Shown here one piece after another: positions 24,809 through 32,519 of a stretch of DNA of 36,626 nt. Under the pieces are notes generated by a model. It did not search any database and was not told the DNA's origin. It saw only the letters and a program-made list of their open reading frames with translations. Every line of letters begins with the position of its first letter. Position 1 is the first letter of the stretch. This stretch comes from Planctomycetota bacterium (GTDB taxonomy: Bacteria > Planctomycetota > Phycisphaerae > SM23-33): positions 1-36,626 of the forward strand of contig JACRIL010000001.1 of NCBI GenBank assembly GCA_016235825.1, written 5' to 3'. The translations under genes and the position numbers were made by a program.

Positions 24809-25125
24809 GCCTGTTCCTGTTCCTCGATAACCTGCCTGACTTCCGGCGGGATGAATCGGTCGTTCAACTGCTGTCTGTCTTGCAGCGCGGCCGCGGCCGC
24901 GGCGATCTGGTCGGCCAGGCCGGCCGAAGGGTCCAGAAAGAGAATCTCCTTGCCCTTGAGCCGCACGACCGACCCGCCCGGATGCTCATCCGTGCCGGCG
25001 GCGGGGGTGTGGCGGACCTCGATGGCCAGTTCCTCGGCCAGTTCGAGCAGCTTTTCCAGAATTGTATGCTGTTCCACGCGGTCCTTGCCCGATCTATTGA
25101 CATTATCGCATGTATTTGCTAACAT
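24805..25125 (-). CDS. Small unknown protein leading the acpS-lpxB unit
   Basis: A 106-residue protein of unrecognised family. The N-terminal half is helical (ILEKLLELAEELAIEVR). The middle has VVRLKGKEILFLDP, and an Ala-rich helix ADQIAAAAAALQD follows. The C-terminus is charged. The first ATG (25125) has AAGGG only two bases away; GTG 25074 with AAGGA four bases upstream would give a product starting at EQHTILEKLL and may be the true start. Overlap with acpS argues that it is a real gene. A MITE-like element sits nine bases upstream of ATG 25125. Confidence 0.65.
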   Translation of the reverse strand: MLANTCDNVNRSGKDRVEQHTILEKLLELAEELAIEVRHTPAAGTDEHPGGSVVRLKGKEILFLDPSAGLADQIAAAAAALQDRQQLNDRFIPPEVRQVIEEQEQA

Positions 25126-25133
25126 TTCCCTTA

Positions 25134-25187
25134 GAGCCTATCCGGATAACTACAATGGCAGCTCATCGTAGTTATTCGGATAGGCTC
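25134..25187. mobile_element. MITE-like palindrome with TTA target duplication
   Basis: A 54-base element with near-perfect inverted arms: GAGCCTATCCGGATAACTAC and GTAGTTATTCGGATAGGCTC, about 20 bases each, around a 14-base loop. It is flanked by TTA on both sides (25131-25133, 25188-25190). A 3-base TNA duplication is characteristic of some IS5-family subgroups. A shorter relative with TAA duplication lies at 31974-31993. It separates the divergent genes at 25125 and 25244 and could influence either promoter. Confidence 0.7.
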
Positions 25188-25243
25188 TTATAACGGGTGA
25201 GCAGAGATTAACCAATCCCCAGTGGGGGGGCAAGGAGTTCATA

Positions 25244-26458
25244 ATGATCGCCAGGCTTTTTGCGATTGGGTGGATTTTATCCGCGATGGTCTTTTGCGCG
25301 CCGTCCTACGGACAGAATGCGCAGTCGGCCGGCAGAAACGTCATCGCATACAAGGAACTGGAAAAGCAGGTTCTGGCGGAGCTGCGCAAGCCGGTAGATC
25401 AGCGCGACCTGGCCGGATTGCTGGCTAAGCTCAGGTCGGCCGATATGCCGGCCGAAAGTTCGATGGCCGTGCAGGTCCGGGACTGGATCGACGCGATCGA
25501 GCAGGCCGGGAAGGCCGACTCGCAGACCAGGCAGATGATCAACCAGATCGATCAGACGGTGGAGCGGCAGAAAGATTACGCCAGACGTCTTGCGGAACTT
25601 CAGGAACAGGCCAAGAATCCGCCCGGCAGGGAGGGCAAGGCGCAGGGCGTGCTGGGCGAAAGCGGAATGTCGAGTCCCAGCCCGGCGATTCCGAAGCGGT
25701 ACGAACTTCGCGATCCCAAGACCGGCAAGGCAGCGGCCAGGGCGCTGAATTCCAATGGAAAGATCGATCTGGAAAAGTATCTCGATCAGCAGGTGAAGGT
25801 TGTCGGCCCGGCGTCTTTCGTCCGGGAACTCGGGATGGACGTAATCGACGTAACCAGCCTGACGGTGGTGGACGGCGGCAAGGAAAAGATAAAGCCGGTC
25901 GAGGACAACTACGGCAGCACCGGCAATACGGGCGGCGCGGTCAAGCCGGCCGACGGCGAAACCTCAAAGGTAAACACGCCTGTTGTCCCGCCTGACCGGA
26001 CGGCGGATGTTCGCAGGCCGGTGGATCAGCAGACTGGCGGGCAGAAACCGGCCGAACGGACCGCCGATAACGATTCGGGCAGAAAACCACTTGAAACGGC
26101 GGACATTCCCGTCCAAGTGGCTGACAATTCGCGGCAGGGCAGGACGCCGACGGACAATCCGCCCGGCGGAAAGACCGTGTCTGACAAGATTCAAACCGAT
26201 CAGACGACGGTTCAGCCGGCGAAACACCAGGGGACGGTAAAGCCGCCGGACAAGGCCGAAACCATCGTCTCTCCGATCGACCGACCCACCCGCCTGGAAG
26301 ACCTGGGCGGCGGCCCGACGAAGGTCGACAATCCAGCCGGCGCTAATGATCGGCCAAACCTGACTTCCGGAAACACTACGGGCCTGTCCGCCGGAAATAC
26401 ATCCGGAAAACCGCCGGCAGACCTCAAATCTCCGGCAAATGAGATCGAGTACGATTGA
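25244..26458 (+). CDS. Secreted coiled-coil/OB-like protein, paralogue 1
   Basis: A 404-residue exported protein with a signal peptide ending near SYG-Q. A helical segment (YKELEKQVLAELRKPVDQRD, LLAKLRSADMPAES) is followed by a coiled coil (QIDQTVERQKDYARRLAELQ). A beta domain comes next (GVLGESGMSSP, RYELRDPKTGKA, IDLEKYLDQQVKVVGPASFV, ELGMDVIDVTSL). The last 180 residues are low-complexity Pro/Thr/Asp-rich and end EIEYD. The next gene has the same modules in the same order and ends EREFD, so they are tandem paralogues. AAGGAG six bases before ATG supports the start. Likely envelope-associated; function unknown. Confidence 0.8.
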   Translation: MIARLFAIGWILSAMVFCAPSYGQNAQSAGRNVIAYKELEKQVLAELRKPVDQRDLAGLLAKLRSADMPAESSMAVQVRDWIDAIEQAGKADSQTRQMINQIDQTVERQKDYARRLAELQEQAKNPPGREGKAQGVLGESGMSSPSPAIPKRYELRDPKTGKAAARALNSNGKIDLEKYLDQQVKVVGPASFVRELGMDVIDVTSLTVVDGGKEKIKPVEDNYGSTGNTGGAVKPADGETSKVNTPVVPPDRTADVRRPVDQQTGGQKPAERTADNDSGRKPLETADIPVQVADNSRQGRTPTDNPPGGKTVSDKIQTDQTTVQPAKHQGTVKPPDKAETIVSPIDRPTRLEDLGGGPTKVDNPAGANDRPNLTSGNTTGLSAGNTSGKPPADLKSPANEIEYD

Positions 26459-26507
26459 CCGATAACAGCTAAATGGGGTAAAAGACTCTTTGCCAGCCTG
26501 TTGGCAG

Positions 26508-26536
26508 TTGACAGGCCCGGTCGGAACTGTTAATAT
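26508..26536 (+). promoter_or_regulatory. Sigma70-type promoter for the SH3 protein gene
   Basis: TTGACA at 26508-26513 and TAATAT at 26531-26536 with exactly 17 bases between. It lies 66 bases before the next start codon and nothing else is in the gap, so it most likely drives 26603 and possibly the gene after it. Confidence 0.7.
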
Positions 26537-26602
26537 TATAAGACTTTACATTAAAGCCTTGTTTTCGATGGACAGGGGCTTGGATTTTTCGAGGAGCAGC
26601 AG

Positions 26603-28162
26603 ATGAGACAAATACAGGCAATGGCGGCGGCGGTCCTGTTGATAGCCTCTTGCGCTATCGCCCAGAGCGGCACGGACCTGAAGTACACCGGCACGGTCAA
26701 GGGCGCAAATGTTCTGGTCCGCTCCGGGCCTAACACGAGCGCATATGAGTGCGACAAACTCTCGGCCCTGACCAAGGTGCAGGTGGTCGGCAAACTTCAG
26801 GATTGGCTGAAGATAATGCCCACCGACGGCTGTTTCAGCGTGGTGGCCAAGTCGTTTGTCGTGGCCGACGCCGACGGCAAGGCCGGCACGATAAAAGGCG
26901 ACAATGTCAACATTCGCGCCTACGGCGAGAAGGCGAATGTGGCGGACTTCAACGCGCTGTCGCTGCACGTGCAGTTGAGCAAGGGCGCCAAGGTGTCGAT
27001 CCTCGGGACGATTAGCGATTCCAGGGGCGCGGCGTGGTACAAGATTGTCCCGCCGAAGGACAGCTACTACTGGATATCCGACAAGTATGTAACCAGGCCC
27101 GGCGAGGCGGCGGTGCCTGTGGTTGAAGACCCACGCGAGGTTGCGACCAGGCCTGCCGTAAGGCCGCCAGATGGCGAAGGTCCGTCCGCCAGGCCGCCGG
27201 CGACGCAGCCTGCGCTGCCGGCTGTAACCACCGAGCACCTGGCCCTGTACAATGCCCTGGAAAAGGAACTGATCGCCGAATTCCAGAAGCCCGCCGAGCA
27301 GCGGAACCTGGCCGCGCTGCTGGCTAAGTTCAAGGCGGCAGACCTCCCGGCCGGAAGCAGGATCAGGAGCCAGATCAACGAAATGACGGCTGCGATCGAA
27401 AAGGCGATTGAGATGGACCGCCAGAGGCAGCAGGTCAGCGACAATCTCAGCAAGACCACGGACAAGCAGGATGATCTGGCCAGGCAGCTCGCGGAATTGC
27501 AGAACAAGCGGGTCGAGATCGAGCGGACTCCGAAATACGCCGCCAGGGGCGTCCTGTCGGCCAGCGAGATTTATTCCGGCGGGCCGCTGGCGGCAAGGCG
27601 GTTTATCCTGCGAGACATCAAGACCAATCGCGTCAACGCATATATTCAGTCCACCGGCGCAGGCGCAATCGATCTGAGCACGTATATCGGCTCGGAAGTG
27701 GGCGTTTACGGCAAGGTGTCTTTTGTCAAGGAACTGGGCCTGGAGGTCGTGGACGTCCAGAAGGTGGATGTCCTGACGGCCGACGTTAAGCTGCCGCCGC
27801 TGTCGCAGGCGACCGTGGTGGCCGGGCCGAAGATTGTTCCCAAAGTCGCTCCGACCATTCCGACGCAGACCCAACCTGTGTTTATCCCCGATCCGGAACC
27901 CAAGCCGGAACCAAAACCCGAACCGAAACCTGAACCCAAACCGGAGCCAAAACCGGAACCTAAGCCTGAGCCCAAGCCCGAACCCAAACCCGAGCCGAAA
28001 CCGGACCCCGAACCCAAGCCGCTGGTCAATCCGAATCCGGCCACGACCGAGCCGGCTTTCGTCGTCCCGCACCCTCCGCCGGCCACGCAGAAGGTCCCAT
28101 TGCTGCCGGAGGGCGAAATGGAACCCCTGAATACGCCCAAGGGCGAACGCGAATTCGATTAA
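26603..28162 (+). CDS. Secreted SH3/coiled-coil protein with EPKP repeat linker, paralogue 2
   Basis: A 519-residue exported protein with a signal peptide ending near AIA-Q. Two SH3b-like modules follow at about 28-95 (GANVLVRSGPNTSAY) and 98-175 (GDNVNIRAYGEKANV, WYKIVPPKDSYYWI). The helical and beta modules shared with paralogue 1 come next (LEKELIAEFQKPAEQRN, RRFILRDIKT, SFVKELGLEVVDVQ). A linker of nine EPKP units plus DPEPKP lies at about 432-473, encoded by varied synonymous codons, which points to selection at the protein level. The C-terminus is EREFD. Such linkers can span the periplasm, and SH3b modules often bind peptidoglycan. GAGGAG precedes the ATG. Role unknown. Confidence 0.82.
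   Translation: MRQIQAMAAAVLLIASCAIAQSGTDLKYTGTVKGANVLVRSGPNTSAYECDKLSALTKVQVVGKLQDWLKIMPTDGCFSVVAKSFVVADADGKAGTIKGDNVNIRAYGEKANVADFNALSLHVQLSKGAKVSILGTISDSRGAAWYKIVPPKDSYYWISDKYVTRPGEAAVPVVEDPREVATRPAVRPPDGEGPSARPPATQPALPAVTTEHLALYNALEKELIAEFQKPAEQRNLAALLAKFKAADLPAGSRIRSQINEMTAAIEKAIEMDRQRQQVSDNLSKTTDKQDDLARQLAELQNKRVEIERTPKYAARGVLSASEIYSGGPLAARRFILRDIKTNRVNAYIQSTGAGAIDLSTYIGSEVGVYGKVSFVKELGLEVVDVQKVDVLTADVKLPPLSQATVVAGPKIVPKVAPTIPTQTQPVFIPDPEPKPEPKPEPKPEPKPEPKPEPKPEPKPEPKPEPKPDPEPKPLVNPNPATTEPAFVVPHPPPATQKVPLLPEGEMEPLNTPKGEREFD
27896..28022 (+). repeat. Twelve-base tandem coding repeat (EPKP units)
   Basis: Nine EPKP units plus DPEPKP. Units differ at third codon positions (gaa/gag, aag/aaa, all four Pro codons), so it is an old repeat kept by protein selection, not a recent slippage array. 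Confidence 0.85.
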
Positions 28163-28189
28163 CCCGCGAGGCTATGGAAAGGGCTAGTA

Positions 28190-29869
28190 ATGAGCAACAT
28201 CAATGTCAGCATCATTGATCAACGAGTTGGCAAACTAGCACAGGAATTCGCATCAGAATTTGCGGAACGGTTGAACATCAAGAACGACGTTATCAAACAA
28301 CGGTCCGCAGCTTTTGTATTTCTAGTCGTCCAAACAGTTCTTGATATTCCTGACGATGAAGCCTTGGACTGCCTCACCGAGGGGGGCAATGACTTCGGTG
28401 TAGATGCGATCCATGTCGGTGATATACAAGATGGGGAGTTTGCCGTCACACTCTTCCAGGGCAAATACAAGCAAAATCTTGATGGAGACAGCGCATTTCC
28501 TGAAAATGGTGTAACGAAAGTCATTCAGGCAGTGAGGTATCTGTTTGATCCCAGTGTTTCAATTCAAGTAAACAAACAATTGCTTGGGCGAGTAGAGGAA
28601 ATCCGCTCTTTCGTCCGCGACGGTGAGATTCCACAGGTTCGAGTCATACTGTGCAACAACGGTCAAAAATGGAATACTCAGGCACAGGATCTGATTAATG
28701 CCGCCGGATTTGGCACCCAAGTTACTTGGGATCACATGAATCATGATGACCTAATTGGGATAATGCAGTCGGCAAAATCAGTTGATGACACGCTACGGTT
28801 GTCTGGTAAGGCACTCATTGAAGAGTTTGATTTTCGGCGCGTGCTTGTCGGGAAGATTCCGGTAACCGAACTGGCATCGCTTTTTGAACGACATGGGGAT
28901 CGGTTATTGGAGCGGAATATCCGCAGGTATCTCGGATTGACGGGAAACCGCGTGAATGAAGCAATAAACAAGACCCTGAATGACTCGAAACAACAGAGTA
29001 ACTTCTACTTCTACAACAACGGAATTACGTTGATATGCAGCAAATTTTCCCACAATGCGCTACAGGGCGAGAACTACCAAGTGAAGGTTGAAGCCTTGCA
29101 GGTCATAAACGGCGGACAAACATGTAAAACGATTCAAAAATCGCTTGCAGACAGACTGCCATTTCCAGTCACGGCATCCGTGTTATTGCGATTGTATGAA
29201 CTTCCCGGCGAAGAACAAGACCTAGTGCGAAGCATAACATATGCAACCAATAGTCAGAACCCTGTTGACTTGCGTGACTTGCGTTCCAATGATGATAGAC
29301 AGCGGCTCTTGGAGACTTCGATTTCCGAACTGGGGTATCAGTATCGTCGCCAGCGCGGTGACTTTGCGATCAAGTCGACGGACATTACAAGCGCAACGGC
29401 TGCGGAGGCAGTTTTATCAGTCTGGCGGAAACATCCAAATCAAGCCCGATTTCGGTCTCGAGAACACTTCGGCAAACTTTATGATGAAATTTTCACTAGT
29501 GATCTGAATGGCGCTCAGGTGGTGATCGCCACGCTGGTATACCGGATTGCCGAGAACAAGAGGCGAAGGCCTCCCAATGGAGCCCCAGAGTTTCTTCCTT
29601 ACGCCTCATGTTTTCTGGCGATGCTCATGGGGCAGTATCTGCTGAAAGAAATTGGCATTCCATTAGGCAATCTGGACCACCGCAACTTCAAACAAGCCAA
29701 GGTTAAAGTGGAAGAGAAAGGCGAAGAATATTTTGAGAAAGCTGTCGAAGCTGTGCATGATGCAATTCTGAGACTGTACGGCGTGAAGCAGATATCCATC
29801 CTGTCCCTTCAGCGGCTTTCGGCGACTTTCCGACGAGGTGACCTTATCCAAGAGCTTGGAGTGAAGTGA
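28190..29869 (+). CDS. AIPR family abortive-infection phage resistance protein
   Basis: A 559-residue AIPR protein. The N-terminal region has an Mrr-like PD-(D/E)XK signature, GGND68-F-G-V-D72 followed by Q90-G-K92, consistent with a DNA or RNA nuclease. The AIPR core shows FYFYNNGITLIC near 271-282, VINGGQTCKTIQKSL near 305-319, YATNSQNPVDLRDLRSND and later LRRLYGV-like helices. Known AIPR proteins protect against phage by aborting infection, sometimes alongside BREX or DISARM genes; none is seen here. AAAGGG is six bases before ATG. Base composition is AT-richer than the secreted proteins upstream and scpB downstream, suggesting acquisition. It appears to be a single-gene system. Confidence 0.87.
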   Translation: MSNINVSIIDQRVGKLAQEFASEFAERLNIKNDVIKQRSAAFVFLVVQTVLDIPDDEALDCLTEGGNDFGVDAIHVGDIQDGEFAVTLFQGKYKQNLDGDSAFPENGVTKVIQAVRYLFDPSVSIQVNKQLLGRVEEIRSFVRDGEIPQVRVILCNNGQKWNTQAQDLINAAGFGTQVTWDHMNHDDLIGIMQSAKSVDDTLRLSGKALIEEFDFRRVLVGKIPVTELASLFERHGDRLLERNIRRYLGLTGNRVNEAINKTLNDSKQQSNFYFYNNGITLICSKFSHNALQGENYQVKVEALQVINGGQTCKTIQKSLADRLPFPVTASVLLRLYELPGEEQDLVRSITYATNSQNPVDLRDLRSNDDRQRLLETSISELGYQYRRQRGDFAIKSTDITSATAAEAVLSVWRKHPNQARFRSREHFGKLYDEIFTSDLNGAQVVIATLVYRIAENKRRRPPNGAPEFLPYASCFLAMLMGQYLLKEIGIPLGNLDHRNFKQAKVKVEEKGEEYFEKAVEAVHDAILRLYGVKQISILSLQRLSATFRRGDLIQELGVK

Positions 29870-29971
29870 TAATCTCAAGCATCCCATGCATTACCTCCTC
29901 AACACGTGAAATACCAATAAACCTTATGGTTTTGCCTTGCGACTCCGGGCAAGTTCTGTAAACATCAGGGC

Positions 29972-30199
29972 ATGGACCAGCAGCAGGAAGAACTTTCAGG
30001 TCAGGCCGGGCAGTTGCCGGCCGAAACACAGGAATAGCCGCGGGAATCCCGCGAGCAATCGCACGAGGATGTTCCGGACAGTTCCACGCCGGCGGTCTCG
30101 GGCCGGTCGCGCGAGCCGGCCAGCCTGGTCGAGGCCGTCCTGTTCGGAAGCGACATTCCGCTGACGCCCGCCCGCCTGGCCGAGGTTGCAGACCTGCCC
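29972..30199 (+). pseudogene. Original N-terminal part of scpB, interrupted by TAG
   Basis: ATG 29972 opens in the scpB frame and codes MDQQQEELSGQ and AETQE, then TAG at 30035-30037 (codon 22). The frame continues without other stops and encodes SLVEAVLFGSDIPLTPARLA, the expected first helices of ScpB, directly into ATG 30200. No ATG, GTG or TTG lies between the stop and 30200, so intact ScpB needs readthrough, a rare start codon or a sequence correction (CAG to TAG would fit). Confidence 0.65.
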
Positions 30200-30811
30200 A
30201 TGAAAGAAGTCCGCAAGGCCGTCGCGGAACTCAACGAGCGATACGAAAAAATGGGCTGCTCGTTCCGCATCGACTCGGTGGCCGGCGGATACCAGATGCT
30301 CACCCTGCCGGAGTACCATCAGGTGCTTGAGCGGCTCATCGACACCCGCAAGGAGTCGCGGCTGACGCAGGCGTCGATGGAGACGCTGGCCATAGTCGCG
30401 TATCGCCAGCCGATCATCCGGGCCGACGTCGAGGCCATCCGCGGCGTAGCATGCGGCGAGGTGCTCCGCGGCCTGATGGAAAAACAGCTCGTCAAGATCG
30501 CCGGCCGGGCCGAGGTCGTCGGCAGGCCTATGCTCTACGGCACTACAAAGCATTTTCTGGAAGTCTTCGGCCTCAACAGCCTCGAAGACCTCCCCAAGGC
30601 AGAGGAACTTCGCGGCATGGCTGAAAAGAACGCCCAAGCCCGGAAATCCGACCAGGCCCCGCTGCCTTTTTCCGACCAGCAGCAGGCCTCGGACCAACCG
30701 CAGACCCCGCAGCAGACGCCCGCCTCGCAGAACGCCGAAACACTCCCGCCTTCCGGGCAGACATCCGGTCCGCCCTCCCAGCAAGCCGAACCCAACGCCA
30801 ATCCCGGTTAG
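30200..30811 (+). CDS. scpB: Segregation and condensation protein B (N-terminally truncated as read)
   Basis: ScpB pairs with ScpA and Smc in chromosome condensation. This 203-residue product has the first winged helix from VRKAVAELNERYEKMGCSF to GYQMLTLPEY, and the second from LTQASMETLAIVAYRQPIIRADV to GRPMLYGTTKHFLEVFGL, then a Gln/Pro-rich tail of about 65 residues. The first winged-helix helix is encoded upstream of ATG 30200, in frame but beyond a TAG (see 29972-30199). As read, the protein lacks about 25 conserved residues. ScpA is not in the window. A membrane protein gene follows after 12 bases. Confidence 0.88.
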   Translation: MKEVRKAVAELNERYEKMGCSFRIDSVAGGYQMLTLPEYHQVLERLIDTRKESRLTQASMETLAIVAYRQPIIRADVEAIRGVACGEVLRGLMEKQLVKIAGRAEVVGRPMLYGTTKHFLEVFGLNSLEDLPKAEELRGMAEKNAQARKSDQAPLPFSDQQQASDQPQTPQQTPASQNAETLPPSGQTSGPPSQQAEPNANPG

Positions 30812-30823
30812 CAGGGAACGATA

Positions 30824-31216
30824 ATGGGTTATGAGGATTCCAGACGGACCAGAATCAGGCGATTTCTGCTTCTTCTGCTTGTCGCCGCGGCCGGAAGTTT
30901 CGGAATCAGCGGTTTGATGTCTTATGGAAGATATGATCCCGCGATTGGCTTAACGTTATTAATAGCGGGTGTTTTGGTGGCAATACTCGGCTTATTATCA
31001 CGCAGGATGATTTTGGGATGCATATTGGGCTTTACGGCCGGACTTTTCGGGACTTTTGGAACGATATTGGCGGTCGCAGGCATCGCGATATTCGGTGAAA
31101 ACGCCGAACATGTTTTAATTGGTCTCGGAATTCTTTTCGGAGAATATGGAATTGTTTTCGTTATTATCGGCTCAATCTTCGGGCTTATCGGCGATCGGCG
31201 TTCAACGAAAAAATGA
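30824..31216 (+). CDS. Small four-helix membrane protein
   Basis: A 130-residue hydrophobic protein with about four transmembrane segments: 13-30, 40-60, 64-90 and 97-122, and charged ends (RRTRIRR at the start, RRSTKK at the end). The Gly-rich helices look like those of small multipass proteins of unknown function. GGGAA lies about five bases before ATG 30824. It is 12 bases after scpB and probably co-transcribed. No family recognised. Confidence 0.7.
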   Translation: MGYEDSRRTRIRRFLLLLLVAAAGSFGISGLMSYGRYDPAIGLTLLIAGVLVAILGLLSRRMILGCILGFTAGLFGTFGTILAVAGIAIFGENAEHVLIGLGILFGEYGIVFVIIGSIFGLIGDRRSTKK

Positions 31217-31280
31217 TTCTTATCCCAAAACGTGGCAGGGTATTGTGCATATCCGACGCCAGACATGTCCATCCAATTAT

Positions 31281-31443
31281 CAGCCCGTTGAAAATGTGCC
31301 GTGGGCGTCCCGCCCGCGTGCGGCGAGGGCATCTTGCCCTCGAGGGTTATGGTTTTTCCTGCGGTTTCCGCAGGCGAGACGCCTGCGGCACGCGCGGCCA
31401 AGATGGCTGCGACACATAGACGCCTTTTCAACGGGCTGTTAGC
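31281..31443 (+). repeat. Composite palindromic repeat, partner of 2397-2530
   Basis: Flanked by CAGCCCGTTGAAAATG at its left and CTTTTCAACGGGCTG at its right, it is itself bounded by inverted ends. Inside are GGGCGTCCCGCCC, GAGGGCATCTTGCCCTC and CCGCAGGCGAGACGCCTGCGG hairpins, in the same order as the reverse complement of 2397-2530. Confidence 0.8.
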
Positions 31444-31515
31444 CCGGAGGGCGTCTGAAAATAGCCCAGGGTGAAGCGAGTCCGCTGAAGCGGATGAAGC
31501 GAAACCCTGGGGAAG
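31441..31515 (-). repeat. Family C repeat, copy 2
   Basis: The reverse complement reads CCCCAGGGTTTCGCTTC, then CCTGGGCTATTTTCAGACGC, then CCTCCGGGCT. It matches the two forward copies in the CTATTTTCA-CGCCC core. Confidence 0.6.
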
Positions 31516-31750
31516 AGTTGCCATTCAGAGGATTCCAAAAGTTGCGATCCCGCCACTGGCAGACGATCCTCAATACCGAAATGCCCCGGCCAAAATTCTG
31601 GTTCGTTTATTCATCGGCTTTGGTAAAGGTGTTGCTTTTTCATCACAACGGATAAAAGTCGAATCGAAAATCCTCGGCTGGGACGTTTCGGAGTTTGTCG
31701 CGTCTGCCGTGGCGGGATCAGGAATTTAGAAACACTATGAATGACGACCG

Positions 31751-31848
31751 CACCCCGGGTTCCGCTTCGTTCGCACGGCGAATGAAGCTCCACGCCGGGG
31801 CTATTTTCAGTCGCCCTGCCGGGCTGAAAAATTTTGTGCCGGGAAAAT
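31751..31848 (+). repeat. Family C repeat, copy 3
   Basis: ACCCCGGGTTCCGCTTCG, CCGGGGCTATTTTCAGTCGC, CCGGGCTGAAAAATTTTGTG, then CCGGGAAAATC. It matches 2755-2845 over most of its length. Confidence 0.65.
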
Positions 31849-31973
31849 CAACCGCGTTCCGGCGTGCCCATCTCGGAAGAGGACTGGCGGGCGATTGCTG
31901 AAACGCTCTATCTTGTGCCGATTCCCGGGATGCGGAAAAGCATTGTTGCGGGGTTGAAAATGCCTGTCAGTAA

Positions 31974-31993
31974 GAGCCTATCCAGATAGGCTC
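31974..31993. mobile_element. Minimal MITE-like palindrome with TAA flanks
   Basis: GAGCCTATC-CA-GATAGGCTC, 20 bases, flanked by TAA (31971-31973 and 31994-31996). The ends equal those of the element at 25134-25187, as if internal sequence had been lost. A three-base TNA duplication again fits IS5-type transposition. Confidence 0.6.
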
Positions 31994-32165
31994 TAAATGC
32001 AGCAGGGAGCCGGGTTGGTGAAGTGGCGTACTATATGAGTAAAAATAAAAAGAAAAATATTCGACGGATTCAGATACTTTGAGGACGGCTGAAATTGAAT
32101 TCTGTATACCGCTATCTTAAATATTCACCTGTGATGAATCATTCTTGCAGCCATTAGAACCGCTT

Positions 32166-32519
32166 TTATCCCTGCTGGCGGCCGTTGTGGATGTTCTCCA
32201 GGTGGTCGGCGGCGGCGTTCATGGAATCAAAGGCCTCTATCGCCGTCAGGACGTAGTTGCGGGTGGAATTGTCCCGCAGCGGGCGTATCTTTTCAAAGTC
32301 GGGGTCGCGCGAGAGTTTCTTCAGGTCGCCCAGGCTCCTGTACGAGATCAGGCCGCAGTATTCCTGCGTGATTCCGCCCATGTAGATCATCCTCGTCAGG
32401 CCGTACAGGAGCACCTTGGCCCCGTAGCGGTCCAGGATGGGCTGGACCCGCCGGAGATACTCGGCGTAATCTTTTTCCTTGCCCGGCACTATGTCGAACA
32501 GATTTAAAACTACGACCAC
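32166..32519 (-). CDS. Small dimeric alpha/beta-barrel-like protein
   Basis: A 117-residue protein starting VVVLNLFDIVPGKEKDY, followed by YLRRVQPILDRYGAKVLLYG and EYCGLISYRSLGDLKKLSRD. The strand-helix-strand order with acidic/aromatic residues resembles the dimeric ferredoxin-like barrel (ABM or DUF1330-like) fold. I chose GTG 32519 because GGAG lies seven bases upstream and the first strand begins there; the open frame to 32606 gives an unlikely basic extension. Monocistronic on the minus strand. Function not assigned. Confidence 0.65.
   Translation of the reverse strand: MVVVLNLFDIVPGKEKDYAEYLRRVQPILDRYGAKVLLYGLTRMIYMGGITQEYCGLISYRSLGDLKKLSRDPDFEKIRPLRDNSTRNYVLTAIEAFDSMNAAADHLENIHNGRQQG

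Larger units (their letters stand above)
31217..32165. other. Long repeat-rich intergenic region
   Basis: About 950 bases without a supported gene. It contains the composite palindrome 31281-31443, two family C copies (31441-31515 reversed, 31751-31848) and the small palindrome 31974-31993. Between the family C copies, 31516-31735 stays open in two frames with protein-like composition, perhaps a gene remnant. 32000-32165 is AT-rich and shows nothing recognisable. Confidence 0.6.

Noticed and set aside
26546-28072. Minus-strand frame of 508 codons opposite the SH3 protein
   Set aside because: The GFRFRFGFW-like repeats are the antisense of the EPKP linker.
31119-31442. 107-codon frame running from the membrane protein into repeats
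   Set aside because: It begins inside the membrane protein gene in another frame and continues through palindromes.
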